Part shown: one piece after another, positions 39,213 to 50,289 of the stretch
How the letters are laid out: every line of letters starts with the position of its first letter
How positions within the stretch are numbered: the first letter of the stretch is position 1
Origin: Perognathus longimembris pacificus
Lineage: Eukaryota; Chordata; Mammalia; Rodentia; Heteromyidae
Reading direction: 5' to 3'
NCBI RefSeq assembly: GCF_023159225.1
Contig: NC_063167.1
Coordinates: 75,933,298 to 75,997,297 of the forward strand
Length of the DNA: 64,000 nucleotides
Position numbers and translations under genes: made by a program
The notes under the pieces: model-generated
Database searches by the model: none
What the model was told of the DNA's origin: nothing
Seen by the model: the letters and a program-made list of their open reading frames with translations, nothing else

Positions 39213-40045
39213 CCTTATTGTTACATTTCTATACATGTATTGTAATGAGCATGGATCAAATTTTATCTTGCTGAGCAAATAGATTCTGATGTTTCTTACA
39301 AGTATTTTTTTTAGTAAATGCATAGTAAATATGGAAAGATTAACTTTCAAAGCAATGTTGAAAAGTTAATTATTGCATACTTCTTGTTCAAGCTAGTGAG
39401 TTATTATGAAAGAAGTTCACATTTAAGCATGAGAATTAGAACATGTCATCTCATCTGAAAAATATTTCTTGGGTTTAAAAATTTTTTTTAAAAGTGAGGT
39501 ACATTTGATGTTCACAGTTAATTTTCACAGTACCAACTGTTGACTAGCATCTGGCATTCTGGTGGCTACACCTGGACATGGTAAAACCGAGCTCCTAAAG
39601 AAGCAGAGTAAGGGTTAGATTCAATCAGAGAAGCCCTGGGGACATTACAGGGCAAAGCCTGAGTTGAACCACGAGGTGTCAGATTTGATCAAAGGACTCC
39701 CCTGAACAAAGAGAAGCCACAGATCAGAAGCTGGGAAGGGGGGAGGGGTAGTGGGAAAGAAGGTATAGCTACAAAGTGGGGAATGTAGACAGAAAGTATC
39801 TGCTTGGTGTATTTGGGGGTTTAATCTATTCTGTGTCCAGTACACCCCACTACACTGCCAAATGAGCATAAATACCATGGCAGCTGGAAGCCTGGGTTTC
39901 AGGGAAAGGAAATCTTAGGACCTGCTCAGATCTTGCTGCTTCAGAGGCCTAAACTACAAGGGCAATTATGAGCAATGAACTAAATTGTTCCAGGCTTAGT
40001 TTTTTTTTCTTTTTGTTTTTGTCTTTAACTAATTTTATTTGAAAT
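39213..40045. other. Unique sequence, no gene seen
   Basis: No repeat or coding signal recognised. Confidence 0.4.
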
Positions 40046-40049
40046 TAAC

Positions 40050-40117
40050 TTTTTTTCTCCTGCCTTAATACTGTGTGGTGTTCTCCTTTATTGGCTACCT
40101 ACTTTAACAAACATATA
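40050..40117 (+). mobile_element. LTR 3' fragment of the 41.02-kb family
   Basis: CTCCTGCCTTAATACTG, GGTGTTCTCCTTTA and GGCTACCTACTTTAA match the end of the LTR at 41.3 kb. Confidence 0.75.
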
Positions 40118-40121
40118 TTTA

Positions 40122-40329
40122 GGGGCTGGGGATATGGCCTAGTGGCAAGAGCGTTTGCCTCGTATACATGAGGCCCTGGGTTCGATTCCCCAGCACCACA
40201 TATACAGAAAACGGCCAGAAGTGGCACTGTGGCTCAAGTGGCAGAGTGCTAGCCTTGAGCAAAAGGAAGCCAGGGACAGTGCTCACGCCCTGAGTCCCAG
40301 GCCCAGGACTGGCAAAAAAAAAAAAAAAA
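40122..40329 (+). mobile_element. IDL-Geo SINE
   Basis: Near-consensus young copy. AAACATATAT lies on both sides. Confidence 0.92.
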
Positions 40330-40422
40330 GAAACATATATATATATATGCACATAGATTACCAATGTATATATGTATATATACATATATACACATACACA
40401 TATTTAACATATATATTTATTT
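40330..40422. repeat. (AT)n/(ATAC)n tract
   Basis: It follows the SINE A-tail. Confidence 0.9.
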
Positions 40423-40427
40423 AAGTC

Positions 40428-40652
40428 CATTGTGAGGCTTGAACTTGGGGCCTGAGCGCTGTCCCTGAGCTCTTTTTGCTTAAGGCTAGTGCTCTAGAAC
40501 TTTCAGCCACAGCACCACTTCTGGTTTTGTGATGATTAATTGGAGATGAGTCTCACAGACTTTCCTGCTTGGACTGGATTTGAACTGCCATCTCAGTTCA
40601 GATCTCAGCCTCCTGAGTAACTAGGATTGCAGTTATGAACCACCAGTGCCTA
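40428..40652 (-). mobile_element. B1-Geo SINE
   Basis: Both halves are present. The B1 end is GAACCACCAGTGCCTA. Confidence 0.85.
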
Positions 40653-40663
40653 TTTAGATTTGC

Positions 40664-40828
40664 TTTTTTTTTTTTTGTGCTAGTCCTAGGGCTTGAACTC
40701 AGGGCCTGAGCACTGTCCCTGGCTTCTTTTTGCTCAAGGCTAGCACTCTACCACTTGAGCCACAGCACCACTTTTGGCTTTTCTATATATGTGGCAAGCA
40801 TGAAGCCACTAAGCCACATCCCCAGCCA
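40664..40828 (-). mobile_element. IDL-Geo SINE, internally deleted
   Basis: The ID-like half jumps from ATATATGTGG to CAAGCATGAAGCCAC. Confidence 0.85.
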
Positions 40829-40857
40829 TAGATTTACTTCTTATAGATAAAGGATCT

Positions 40858-41012
40858 TACCAGGTATGATGGTGTACACCTGTCACTCAGCTCCTTGGGA
40901 GGCTGTGATGGGGACAATTGTGGTTTCAGGCTAGCCCAACAAAGATCTCATCTCAACAGAAAAATCAGGGCATGGTCATACACCTGTCATACCAGCTAGA
41001 GAAAAAAGTGAG
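40858..41012 (+). mobile_element. Possible old B1-type dimer
   Basis: ACCAGGTATGATGGTGTACACCTGTC and GGGCATGGTCATACACCTGTCATACC read as two decayed B1 starts in tandem. Confidence 0.5.
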
Positions 41013-41020
41013 ATACTAAC

Positions 41021-41333
41021 TGTAAGGTCAGCCCTGGGAGGGCTCCAAGCAGATGCGCCCCCCCACCTGGTTAAGTCTCCACCCAGTTACCTGGGTAACC
41101 AGCATACCTGGAGGCAGTTACTTCCTCATTTCCCTGAGGTCACATCCTAATCCACCTGGCCACACCCTCCTGCCCCTGCCCTACATAAGGCAGGGCTGGG
41201 TGGGGGTCGCTCCTTTTCTCCCACCATGCATCATCTGGGTCACAGCCCTGCAGTTCAGTAATAAACTTTCTCTCCTGCCTGAATATCATATGGCGTTCTC
41301 CTTTACCGGCTACCTACTTTAATAAGCCTTACA
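41021..41333 (+). mobile_element. 5' LTR of a third ERV family
   Basis: TGTAAGGTCAGCCC to AATAAGCCTTACA, 313 bases. TATA-like CTACATAAGG is at about 41182, and AATAAA at 41260-41265. A PBS-like sequence follows directly, so this is a 5' LTR with part of its leader rather than a solo LTR. Confidence 0.8.
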
Positions 41334-41680
41334 TATATGGTGCCTTGACTGGGGAAGGGCTTTGAGTCAGGACAGGCGGAATTCCCCAGTTTTTCTCCTT
41401 TTTTTTCTGGGAGTATCCCCAGTCCTGATAGCCTTTTTTCTGTGAACTGAACTGCTGCGAGAGGCTACTTGGGACTTTTCACCAATACCATCGCTGGCCT
41501 CCACATCCACCTCCACACCACTTCACTACTCTGGTGAGTGAAACTGCTGCTCAGGTTCTCTGTCACTCGGTACCCCGCCAGAGAACTTTCCAGGCCCAGG
41601 GCCCATCACCTCTGGGGCCAAGGACGCTTGGCTTTGGGGGCATGGCCTTCTCTTTCTCTGAAGGGCTCCGGGGGGGATAT
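41334..41680 (+). mobile_element. ERV leader with primer-binding-site-like sequence
   Basis: TGGTGCCTTGACTGGGG (41338-41354), four bases after the LTR, resembles the complement of the tRNA-His 3' end used by some class I ERVs, with a few mismatches. The leader has GTGAGT at 41533-41538 that could be a splice donor. No gag frame follows. The sequence breaks into SINE at about 41681. Confidence 0.65.
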
Positions 41681-41776
41681 GTCCACGAGACTCCATCTTC
41701 AATTAACCAGCAAAAAAGCTGGCCTAGAGGTGTGGCTCCAGTGGTAGAGCACCAGCTGTGAGAAAGAAACCCAAGT
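41681..41776 (+). mobile_element. B1-Geo SINE remnant (spacer and Geo start)
   Basis: CCACGAGACTCCATC-TTCAATTAACCAGC then GTGGCTCCAGTGGTAGAGC. The B1 half is cut off by the ERV. Confidence 0.7.
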
Positions 41777-41777
41777 T

Positions 41778-41985
41778 GGGGCTGGGAATGTGTCCTAGTT
41801 GTAGAATGTTTCCCTAGCATGCATGAAGCCCTGGGTTTGATTCCTCAGTAGCACATAAACAGGAAAGGCCAGAAGTGGCACTGTGGCTCAAATGGTAGCG
41901 TGCTAGCCTTGAGTAAAAGAAGCTCAGGGGCAGTGTCCAGGTCCTGAGTTCAAGCCCCAGGACCAGCCAAAAAAAAAAAAAAAGG
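41778..41985 (+). mobile_element. IDL-Geo SINE
   Basis: Full dimer of the older type. It is followed by (AAGC)n to 42007. Confidence 0.9.
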
Positions 41986-42007
41986 AAGGAAGCAAGCAAG
42001 CAAGCAA

Positions 42008-42524
42008 TGGCTGTCCTAGGAAATATAAGCGGGCATGGAACTTATTACACATGAGCTTTTTTACTCAGTCTGCTTCACTGCATTTGCAGCCATTTGTGCT
42101 GAGAATGCCAAGGAAGGAGGAAAGGGAGAGAATGGCTCACACTTTCCTTTCTCATCTTCCTCAGCCAGCAGTAAGCTGAAGACAGTGTGGGTGGGGCTTC
42201 ACTACCTCAAGACACAGTTTGGTGCAGTGTCGAGGCTGTCCTGTGAATGAAGTGCATGTGCTTCTATTAGTTATGACCCATATGAGATGTTTACTCTTGA
42301 TGATTTGGCCTGGGATAAATACTCTAGTAATTGCATATCTAATGGCCATTGGCACAGTACAAATAAAAACAGGAAAACTCAAGTTAAATTTAAAGTTCTT
42401 TAACTAGAATGATGTTAAATAGCAAATACGTACAGTGTTACAAGTCTAGGAATAGACTTCAGAAGAGAGGACAATGCCTTCTAATTTAGTATATTTTAAA
42501 AATGGCTTTGTTGAGATCAGTTCA
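42008..42524. other. Unique sequence, no gene seen
   Basis: Contains 71- and 73-codon open frames on opposite strands with no recognisable domain. Confidence 0.4.
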
Positions 42525-42530
42525 TATAGT

Positions 42531-42566
42531 ACATTTATTTATTTATTTATTTATTTATTCATTCAT
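42531..42566. repeat. (TTTA)n/(TTCA)n tract
   Basis: Tail-derived tetranucleotide repeat of the following antisense SINE. Confidence 0.93.
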
Positions 42567-42793
42567 TTGGTTATGGGGCTTGAACTCATGGCCTGGGTGC
42601 TGTCTCTGAGCTTTTCCACTCAAGTCTAGCAGTTTAACACTTTGAGCCACAGCACCACTTCTGGTTTTCTGGGGGTTAATTGGAGGTAAGAGTTTCACAG
42701 GCTTTCCTGTCTGGGCTGGCTTTGAACCACAATCCTTAGATCTTGGCCTCCTGAGTAGTTAGGATTACAGGTGTGAGCCACCAGTGCCTGGCT
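42567..42793 (-). mobile_element. B1-Geo SINE
   Basis: Well-preserved antisense copy ending GTGAGCCACCAGTGCCTGGC. Confidence 0.9.
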
Positions 42794-43156
42794 AATTAAA
42801 TTACATTACACAAGGGATTTTAGTATGGCCACAGACAGATGCAACTGTTTGGAAAATGGAGAATGGAAAATGATTAGGCCAGCACTGTTTCTTGCCTATG
42901 AGGGGCAAAGACCTTCTATGGGTTTGGAGGTTGTAGGAGCGACTGGATTTTGGAGTGGGCTTATATAGGGCTTTAACAAGGACACAGTTTCTTTGGGGCC
43001 AATGGCATGTCCCTGGCCAGGCCCACAATGGAATGCTTCACCTGGGGTGAGGGACTGTTGTCTCCTGGGGCCAAGACCAGAATGATCTGCCTGTTGACAA
43101 GCATGTAGAGTGAGCACACACTTGGTACATTGCTTGATTAGGCAGGAGTCAATCCT
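42794..43156. other. Unique sequence, no gene seen
   Basis: No repeat or coding signal recognised. Confidence 0.4.
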
Positions 43157-43184
43157 TCATTCATAGTCTTTATTTTTGTTTTCT

Positions 43185-43387
43185 TTCTTTTTTTTTTTTG
43201 CCAGTCCTGGGTCTTGAACTCAGGGCCTGAGCACTGTCCCTGGTTTCTTTTTGCTCAGGGCTAGCATTCTACCACTTGAGCCACAGCGCCATTTCTGGCT
43301 TTTTCTACATATGTGGTGCTGAGGAATCGAATCCAGGCCTTCATGTATACTAGAGGAGCACTTTACCACTAGGCCACATTCCCAGCC
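43185..43387 (-). mobile_element. IDL-Geo SINE with target-site duplication
   Basis: TCATTCATAGT is repeated at 43158-43168 and 43388-43398. Confidence 0.92.
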
Positions 43388-43494
43388 TCATTCATAGTTT
43401 TTAGATACATAAAAGGATCGGGCCAAGAGGGGAAAGTCCAGTCCTTCAGCAACAATCATCATAATCAATCCTATAATCCTATAATATGTTTATT

Positions 43495-43674
43495 TATCTT
43501 TGCCAGTCCTAGGGCTTGGGACTCAGGGCCTGAGCACTGTCGCTGGCTTTTTTTTTTTTTTCTCAAGGCTAGCACTCTACCACTTGAGCCACAGTGCCAC
43601 TTCTGTCCTTTTCTGTTTATGTGGTGCTGAGGAATTGAACCCAGGGCTTCATGCATACTAGGCAAGCACTCCAC
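43495..43674 (-). mobile_element. 5'-truncated IDL-Geo SINE
   Basis: It stops at GGCAAGCACTCC without the usual ACTAGGCCATATTCCCAGCC end. Confidence 0.87.
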
Positions 43675-44500
43675 AATGCAAATGTTGCCGGGTTTTCAGT
43701 ATAGATTGGGGAGAAAGGATTTAGGTTTGGTAATAACTGCAGTGACTATGTTTGATTTTTCTTACTCTATTATGACTAATGTCTTTCATGAAGCTAAATC
43801 ACAGATGGTTGGTGAGTGGTCCAGATGGAAAGACAGTGTGGGAGGGGGGGCCCAGTCTGAAGGAAGAGGAGCCCTTGTGCATCATCCTTGAGTGAAAAAG
43901 CCAAGTGAGAGCTCCAGGGCCTGAGTTCAAAGCTCCAGCACCAGCACCAAAACAAGAACAAACAAAACAAAACATAGGCAAAGCATAGGCAAAAAGAAAC
44001 ACTTTAAACAAATGGAAACATGTATACCTAAGTGTAGATTCATCATTTACTCATGCTGTGCACTGAGCTTTCAGTACACCAGGAGAGAAGACTTAGTCCT
44101 TTGTTTTTGGGGAGCTCAGGCTAAAAGGAAGATGCAGATAAGGAAGTCTAAATAAATCACATTGTGAAAAAGTAAAATGGAAGTAAAAACAATGTGAATG
44201 GAAGCACAGAGGAAGGAAATTCTAATTTGGGCACTGGAAGGACAAAAGTCTAGGCCTTTTGAACTGGCTCTTGATGGATGAGAGTGAGGTCATCCTGGAA
44301 GTTCTCCCAAGGAGGGAAAAACAGGGCAGAAGACCCAGGACCAGGAAAGGGCATGCTGGTTTGGGAGAATGTTACTGAACTGGGACTGAGAGTGGGGTGC
44401 ACTGCAGAGGTCTCAGGGATAGCAGCCAGCAAAGAAAGGTTTGGATCCTAGGCCTGGGAAGGTTGCTCTTGTGTTATGGAAACAGAGATCTTTTAAGAAC
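43675..44500. other. Mostly unique sequence with a possible Geo scrap
   Basis: 43884-43985 (GGGCCTGAGTTCAAAGCTCC ... CACCAAAACAAG) may be a decayed Geo. The rest is unremarkable. Confidence 0.4.
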
Positions 44501-44614
44501 AAGAATGAAAGCGGATACCTGTGACTCATGCCTGCAATCCTAGGTATGCAGAAGGTTAAGATCTGATCTTCCAGATCTGAGGTTAGCCCAGGCAGACAAA
44601 TCTGAGAGATTCTT

Positions 44615-44819
44615 CTTCTTCTTTTTTTTTTCTTTTGCCAATCATGGGGCTTGAGGCCTGGGCACTGTCCTGGAGCTTCTTTGGCTCAAGGCTAGTGTTC
44701 TACCACTTGAGCCACAGCACCACTTCTGGCTTTTTCTGTTTGTATGGTACTAAGGAATCAAACCCAAGGCTTCATGCCTGCTAGGTAAGTACTCTACCAC
44801 TAAGCCACATTCCCAGCCC
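44615..44819 (-). mobile_element. IDL-Geo SINE nested
   Basis: Full dimer ending in CACATTCCCAGCCC, immediately joined to the LTR. Confidence 0.9.
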
Positions 44820-45206
44820 TGAAGGACTGATTCCCTTACTTATTCCCCCAGGTCATGAAAGATTCCAGGCACAACTGAACAGACTTGACCTGCCTGTCCA
44901 CAGGCAGGGTATTACAATCTGGGCTTGGCCATGGATACCACCCATGGTCCCCAGGGGACAACAGCCCCTCACCCCAGGTGGAGCATACCACTGTGGGCCT
45001 GATCAAGGACATCACCCTGGGCCCCTAAGAGACAATTTTCTGTTTTCTGCTTCCTTGTTAAGGGCTATATAAGCCCACCTCAAAATTCAGTCCCTGGCAT
45101 AAGCTCCAATCCTGCAGGAAGGTCTGTGCCGCTCACTGCTCTGCAATAAACAGTCCTCACCTGTTAATGATTGAGTCCAGCCGATTCCTTTTCCATTTTC
45201 CTAACA
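44820..45206 (+). mobile_element. LTR inserted at the 5' edge of a nested SINE
   Basis: TGAAGGACTG to TTTTCCTAACA. TATA box CTATATAAG at 45065-45073 and AATAAA at 45145-45150. Neighbouring AGCC / AGCA may be a diverged 4-base duplication. It is the same family as 4325-4509. Confidence 0.78.
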
Positions 45207-45424
45207 AGCATCATCTGAGAGATTCTTGCCTCCAATTAACCAGCAAAAAACTGGAGCTAGAGAAGTGGTTCAAATGGTAGAACCAGTCATGAGTTAAAAC
45301 AAAACACAAAAAAGGTGCAAGAGAGGCTCACAGTTCAAGTCCCACTACTGGCACAAAGAAACAAAGAAAGAAACAAGAATGACATGATCAGAAGTTTCAG
45401 AAGAATAACTTAGGAGGACAACTA

Positions 45425-45844
45425 TGGCCTGGGCTTGGATGCTGACCCTGAGCTGTTCAGCTCAAGGCCAGTGTTCTACCACTTTGAGCCATGGCCCCAC
45501 TTCAGTTTCTGCTCTCCTCCTGTGGAGAGTAGGGATGGGCTTGAACCCCAGGGACCTGGCTTAACAGGCATCTGGGGAAACCAGGCAGTGGGGAGGGGGT
45601 CCTGGCAAGCCTCTGTGCTGGACTTGACTGGGCTGGTCAGCCCCATTCTGACCTGATATGGTAGGGGCTCCAGGGAGCCAGTGCTCTACCACTTAGAGCC
45701 ACAGTGCCACTTCCAGTTTTTCTGGTGGTTAATTGGAGATAAGCATCTCAGGGATGTTCCTGTCTGGTGTGGCTTTGAACTGAGATCCTCAGATCAGCCT
45801 CCTGAGTAGCTAGGACTACAGGTATGAGCCATCAGTGCCTGGCT
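45425..45844 (-). mobile_element. B1-Geo SINE split by 170 bases of other sequence
   Basis: Geo (45425-45510) and a repeated Geo/B1 part (45680-45844) flank a GC-richer stretch. CCAGTGTTCTACCAC and CCAGTGCTCTACCAC both occur, so two copies may be fused. Confidence 0.65.
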
Positions 45845-45916
45845 TGCTTTTTATTTTTTATTTTTTAAACACTAACAGGTCTTACTTGTGATTTGTTTTC
45901 ATTATTTAGCCCCCCC

Positions 45917-46325
45917 CCTTTTTTTTTGGTTCATCTTGAGGCTTGAACTCTGAACCTGGGCTCTGTTTCTGAGCTTTTGCTCAAGACTAGTGCTCTACCA
46001 TTTGAGCTATAGTTTGTTGGAGATAAGAGTCTCACAGACTTTCTTTTTTCTTTTTCTTTTTTGCCAGTCCTACGGCTTGGACTCAGGGTCTGAGCACTGT
46101 CCCTGGCTTCTTTTTGCTCAAGGCCAGCATTCTGCCACTAGGGCCACAGTGCCACTTCTGGCCTTTTCTATATATGTGGTGCTGAGGAATTGAACCCAGG
46201 GCCTCAGGTATACAAGGCGAGCACTCTTTCCAGTAGGCCATACTCCCAGCTTAGGACTGTGACCCTCAGATCTCAGCCTTCTGAGTAGCTAGGATTACAG
46301 GTGGCAAGAGCCATGGCACCAAGCT
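45917..46325 (-). mobile_element. B1-Geo SINE split by IDL-Geo
   Basis: Host pieces are 45917-46040 and 46254-46325. The insert is at the junction after AGAGTCTCACAGACTTT. Confidence 0.83.
46042..46253 (-). mobile_element. IDL-Geo SINE nested
   Basis: Full dimer ending CATACTCCCAGC. Confidence 0.88.
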
Positions 46326-46433
46326 TATTTAAGCTTTTTAATTAGAGTGTATCAGTTTTACATTTAATGGAATCCACATGTACTGATCAAATCCAATTTC
46401 CCTTTATCTAGCACTTCCTCTCAGAGGGAGGCT

Positions 46434-46650
46434 TTTTTTGTTTGTTTTTGCCAGTCTTAGGGCTTGAACTCAGGGCCTGGGCTCTGTCCCTGAGATTCTC
46501 TTTCTGATCAAGGCTAGAGCTAGCTCTAGCTCTACCACTTGAGCCATAGCACGCCTTCCGGCTTTTTCGGTTTATGTGGTACTAAAGAACCAAACCCAGG
46601 GCTTCATGCATGCTAGGCAACACTCTACCACTAAGCCACATTCCCAGCCC
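46434..46650 (-). mobile_element. IDL-Geo SINE
   Basis: Internal AGCTAGCTCTAGCTCT expansion. AGGGAG(G/A)CT lies on both sides. Confidence 0.88.
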
Positions 46651-47440
46651 TAGGGAGACTTTTTTGGAGGCAGAAGACAACATGGTCTCAGACACCAGTT
46701 AGTGAATGATAGCCAAATGCAAGCTGGAAACAATAGTTTAGGGACTACCTAAAAGTCCTCACTTACAGACGTTTTAAATTGAGTTGAAAAAGTGAGAGAG
46801 ATGAACACAGAGAAGGAGAGGGAGAGGGAGAGGGGGAGAGAGAGAGAGGAAGGAGGGAGAGAGCACTAATTTTGATGTTAGAGTTTAAACCCAGAGCACT
46901 GAACTACATCTGCAGTTTTTCACTCTGTACCAACATAAATATACTTTTGGGGTGTATTGTGAGAAGTGAGATTTCCAGGCTGAGGAGAAAGAGTTGAAAT
47001 GACTGTGAAATGCCCTCAAGCAGGCTGGGCATCTTGCATTTTCAACAGCAGCTCATTTCTTTCTGTAATGCCAGTAAGCAAGCATGTAGCGGGCACACCT
47101 GTGTTTTAGCATTCTGAGAAGCATAGGATGTTATTTCAGTTCATTTTAACTTGCAATTTATCTTCTGCCATCATCTTTTAATGGTTAAGGGCTATTGGAA
47201 TTTCACTTTCTGCGCCTTCATGTGTTGCCTGAACACTGGGTGAACAACTTTTCAGAGGAAAGTCAGTAGTTACATCAGGGATTAAACAGAGTGAAGCCAT
47301 TTTCACTTTTATAAAGGGACTTGAAGATGCAAAACTAAAGTCTAGTCCAAGCCAATGTGCTAGAGAAAGAACTAATGTCAGGGAGACAGGCAAGTCCAGG
47401 TCAAAAAGACTAGGAGATATTTTTTTTCCCAAATTATTTA
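46651..47440. other. Unique sequence with a GA-rich patch
   Basis: GAGGGAGAGGG purine tract at 46810-46862. Otherwise plain. Minus frame 47178-47432 has no known domain. Confidence 0.4.
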
Positions 47441-47446
47441 TTTATT

Positions 47447-47645
47447 TTGCCAGTCCTGGGCCTTGGACTCAGGGCCTGAGCACTATCTATCCATGGCTTC
47501 TTTTTGCTCAAGGTTAGCACTCTGCCACTTGAGCCATAGCGCTACTTCTGGCAATTTTTTTACATATGTGGTGCTGGGGAATTTAACCCAGAGCTTCATG
47601 TATATGAGGCAAGCACTCTTGCCACTAGGCCACATTCCCAGCCCC
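47447..47645 (-). mobile_element. IDL-Geo SINE
   Basis: Full dimer ending in CACATTCCCAGCCCC. Confidence 0.9.
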
Positions 47646-47678
47646 TGGAAGAGGTTTGAAACAGAGAAATCTAGACCA

Positions 47679-47920
47679 AGCTGGGTGCTGACAGTGGCTC
47701 ACACCCTGTAATCTTAGCCACTCTGGAGGCTGGGATCTTAGGATCATAGTTCAAAGCCAGCCAGGGCAGGAAAGTCCGTGAGATTTTTATCTCCAATTAA
47801 CCACCTGAAAACTGTAAGTTGGCAATGTGGCTCAAAGTGGTAGAATGCTAGTCTTGTACTAAAAAATTAGGGACAGTGCCCAGGCCCTGAGTTTAAGCCC
47901 CATGAACTGATAAAATAAAG
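47679..47920 (+). mobile_element. B1-Geo SINE
   Basis: Both halves are present. The tail is AAATAAAGTAGTAATAAAAAG. Confidence 0.86.
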
Positions 47921-47941
47921 TAGTAATAAAAAGAAAGGAAA

Positions 47942-48137
47942 GGGCTGGGAATATGGTCTAGTGGTAGAGTGCTTACCTCACATACATGAAGCCCTGGGTT
48001 CGATTTCTCAGCACAACATATATAAGAAAAGCCAGAAGGGGTGCTGTGGCTCAAGTGGTAGAGTGCTATAGCCTTGAGCAATAAAGCTCAGGGACAGTGC
48101 CCAGGTCCTGAGGCCTGAGGACTCAAAAAAAAAAAAA
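47942..48137 (+). mobile_element. IDL-Geo SINE
   Basis: Geo has a short GCTATAGC duplication and loses CCCCAGGACTGGC at its end. Confidence 0.87.
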
Positions 48138-48435
48138 GGAAGAGAGAAGGAATGGAAAGGAAAAGAAAGTAAATGGGGTATATTGTGGCTATTGTCAGGG
48201 CTTAGTAGAGAAAGAGGAACTAGCAAATATGAAAATAGAAATCCCAGAAGAGAGAGTTGTGGTTTGAATATTCCCTTTACTTTATAGACACATCTTGATA
48301 ATGAGTTACTTCATTTTCTATTCTTCCTCATGGTCATATCTTACAATTAATCATATTAAAACTTTATTTAAGGGAATTAATTTAATTAAGGGAATCATTT
48401 TCTGTCCTTGCTTTAGGTGCATTTTTTTCTTTTTT
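48138..48435. other. Unique sequence, no gene seen
   Basis: AT-rich sequence with no signal recognised. Confidence 0.35.
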
Positions 48436-48439
48436 CTGT

Positions 48440-48671
48440 TGTTTTTTTTTTTCTGCTAGTCCTAGGGCTTAAAAGTCACACCTGGGTGTAGTTTCTGAGC
48501 TTTTTTGTGCTCAAAGTTAGCACTCTACCACTTAAACCACAACTCTACTTCTAGGTTGTTTTTTTTTTTTTTGTAAAATTACTTGAGATAACAGTCTTAT
48601 GGACTTTCCTGCTCAGATCTCAGCCTCCTGAGTAGCTAGGATTATAGGCGTTAGCCACTGGTGCCTGGCTT
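48440..48671 (-). mobile_element. B1-Geo SINE, diverged
   Basis: Antisense Geo starts GCTAGTCCTAGGGCTTAAAAG. The B1 end is GCGTTAGCCACTGGTGCCTGGC. Confidence 0.83.
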
Positions 48672-48795
48672 CACAAATATTTTTAATCCCACTCCTAATA
48701 TCTTCTACTTCCAGTTTAAATAAACAATAAATTTTTCACTTCCTCTTCTCCCTTTTTTTTTCTTCCTCTTCCTCCTCAAGAAAATGTTCATCTTG

Positions 48796-49002
48796 TGGCT
48801 GGGAATGTGGTTTCATGGTAGTACTTTCGTGGTAGCATGCATGAAGCCCTGGGTTCTATTCCTTAGCACCACATAAACAGTAAAAGCGCTGTAGCTCAAG
48901 TGGTAGAGTGCTAGCCTTGAGCAAAAGAAGCTCAGGACAGTGTTCAGGCCCCAAGTCCAAGCCCCAGGATTGGCAAATAATAATAATAATAAAATAAAAA
49001 GT
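48796..49002 (+). mobile_element. IDL-Geo SINE
   Basis: The ID-like half has a GTAGTACTTTCGTGGTAG duplication. The tail is (AAT)n. Confidence 0.87.
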
Positions 49003-49009
49003 TCTTTTG

Positions 49010-49081
49010 TTCTTGCCATGTGGGAATGGAACCCAGGGCATTGGGCATGCTTGGCCAATGCTGAGCTACAATCTCAGCCCC
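49010..49081 (-). mobile_element. Old ID-like monomer
   Basis: GGAACCCAGGGCATTGGGCATGC ... CTGAGCTACAATCTCAGCCCC. Confidence 0.6.
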
Positions 49082-49928
49082 TAGAATATTAATTACTGTG
49101 TGTACAATGACTAATTTTTGATTTATACCATTTATTTTTCTAGGAATAAAATCAATTTGTCATTAGAAATTGTGTATTTTAGAGACAACTATTGGCTTGT
49201 ATATATATATATGCTTTTATGAAAATATGGAGAATTCATTATAATGAAGAGGTATAGAGCAACAGAAGAATTCTTTCACAGAAGCTCCTTAGCAGCAATA
49301 GCAGAATGAAGGCTAAAGCAAAAGTTGTGGCATGACTGTAAAGCCAAGGCCACCAAATCTATTCACAGGGAAACTATTGTCCATGTAAGTGCTAAAAATG
49401 CTGAATGGGTTAGGAGACTCCAGCCATAAACCACTGGACTTCTGTGGCCTGAAAGCAATTGAGGGCTCACCCTTCCAAGACCATTTCTCAATTTCTCTGG
49501 TTACAGCAACTTGGATTGTGAAAATGTATAGAATGGATTATGTTTCCTCTTTTTATGAGCACAGCTTGTAGGAGGGAGGTTAATACTGTGGGAATCTTTA
49601 TGCCATTCATCACTCTGAATGCATAGTTAGGGTATTTACACCTCTAGAGTTTAAATGATCACTCTTGCCACCATCTGTACATGGATAATTTTTACCCTTA
49701 TAGTTCTTGGTGCCAGGCTATTGTTTTGACATTATGCACTACAATTGATTCACAGAGAAGTAAATACCACAGCAGTTTTTGTGCTCTGAAACAAAATTCA
49801 GACCAATTATTCTCACATGATTACAAAATTTGATATGCTGATCATTCACACTGAGTTCCCTATGTAATCAGAGTGAAAGAACTATGTAGAAATTATCACT
49901 CCTTTGACAAAAAAGAAGGTTTTCAATG
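49082..49928. other. Unique 0.85-kb stretch, no gene recognised
   Basis: Repeat-free, AT-rich, frequent stops in all frames. Confidence 0.45.
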
Positions 49929-49929
49929 A

Positions 49930-49996
49930 GGGTTCAGGTATGGTTCAGTGGTAGAACACTTACCTAGCATTTGGGTTCTATCTATAGTACTATCTG
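49930..49996 (+). mobile_element. Old ID-like monomer
   Basis: GGTATGGTTCAGTGGTAGAACACTTACCTAGC ... GGGTTCTATCTATAGTAC. Confidence 0.6.
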
Positions 49997-50003
49997 TCTG
50001 TCT

Positions 50004-50244
50004 TTTTTTTTTTTTTTTGGTCAGTCTTTGAACTCAGGGCCTGGGCACTGTCCCTGAGCTTTTTCTCTCTCAAGGCTAGTGCTCTAACCATTTTGAGCCA
50101 CAGCACCACTTCCTGTTTCCTGGGGGTTAATTGGAGATAAGATTCTCACAGACTTTCCTATCTGGGCTTGCTTTGAACTGTGATTCTCAGATCTCAATCT
50201 CCTGAGTAGCTAAGGTTATAGGCGTGAGCTACTGGCACCCAGCT
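50004..50244 (-). mobile_element. B1-Geo SINE
   Basis: Both halves are present. The B1 end is GCGTGAGCTACTGGCACCCAGC. Confidence 0.88.
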
Positions 50245-50289
50245 CTATCTCTTCCTGTACTTGGCACTGAGGAAGAATGATAGCACAAA

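Larger units (their letters stand above)
44506..45365 (+). mobile_element. B1-Geo SINE split by IDL-Geo plus LTR
   Basis: The B1 half is 44506-44614 and the Geo half 45213-45365. ATCTGAGAGATTCTT is exact at 44600-44614 and 45213-45227, and the duplicated target encloses both inserts. Confidence 0.88.
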
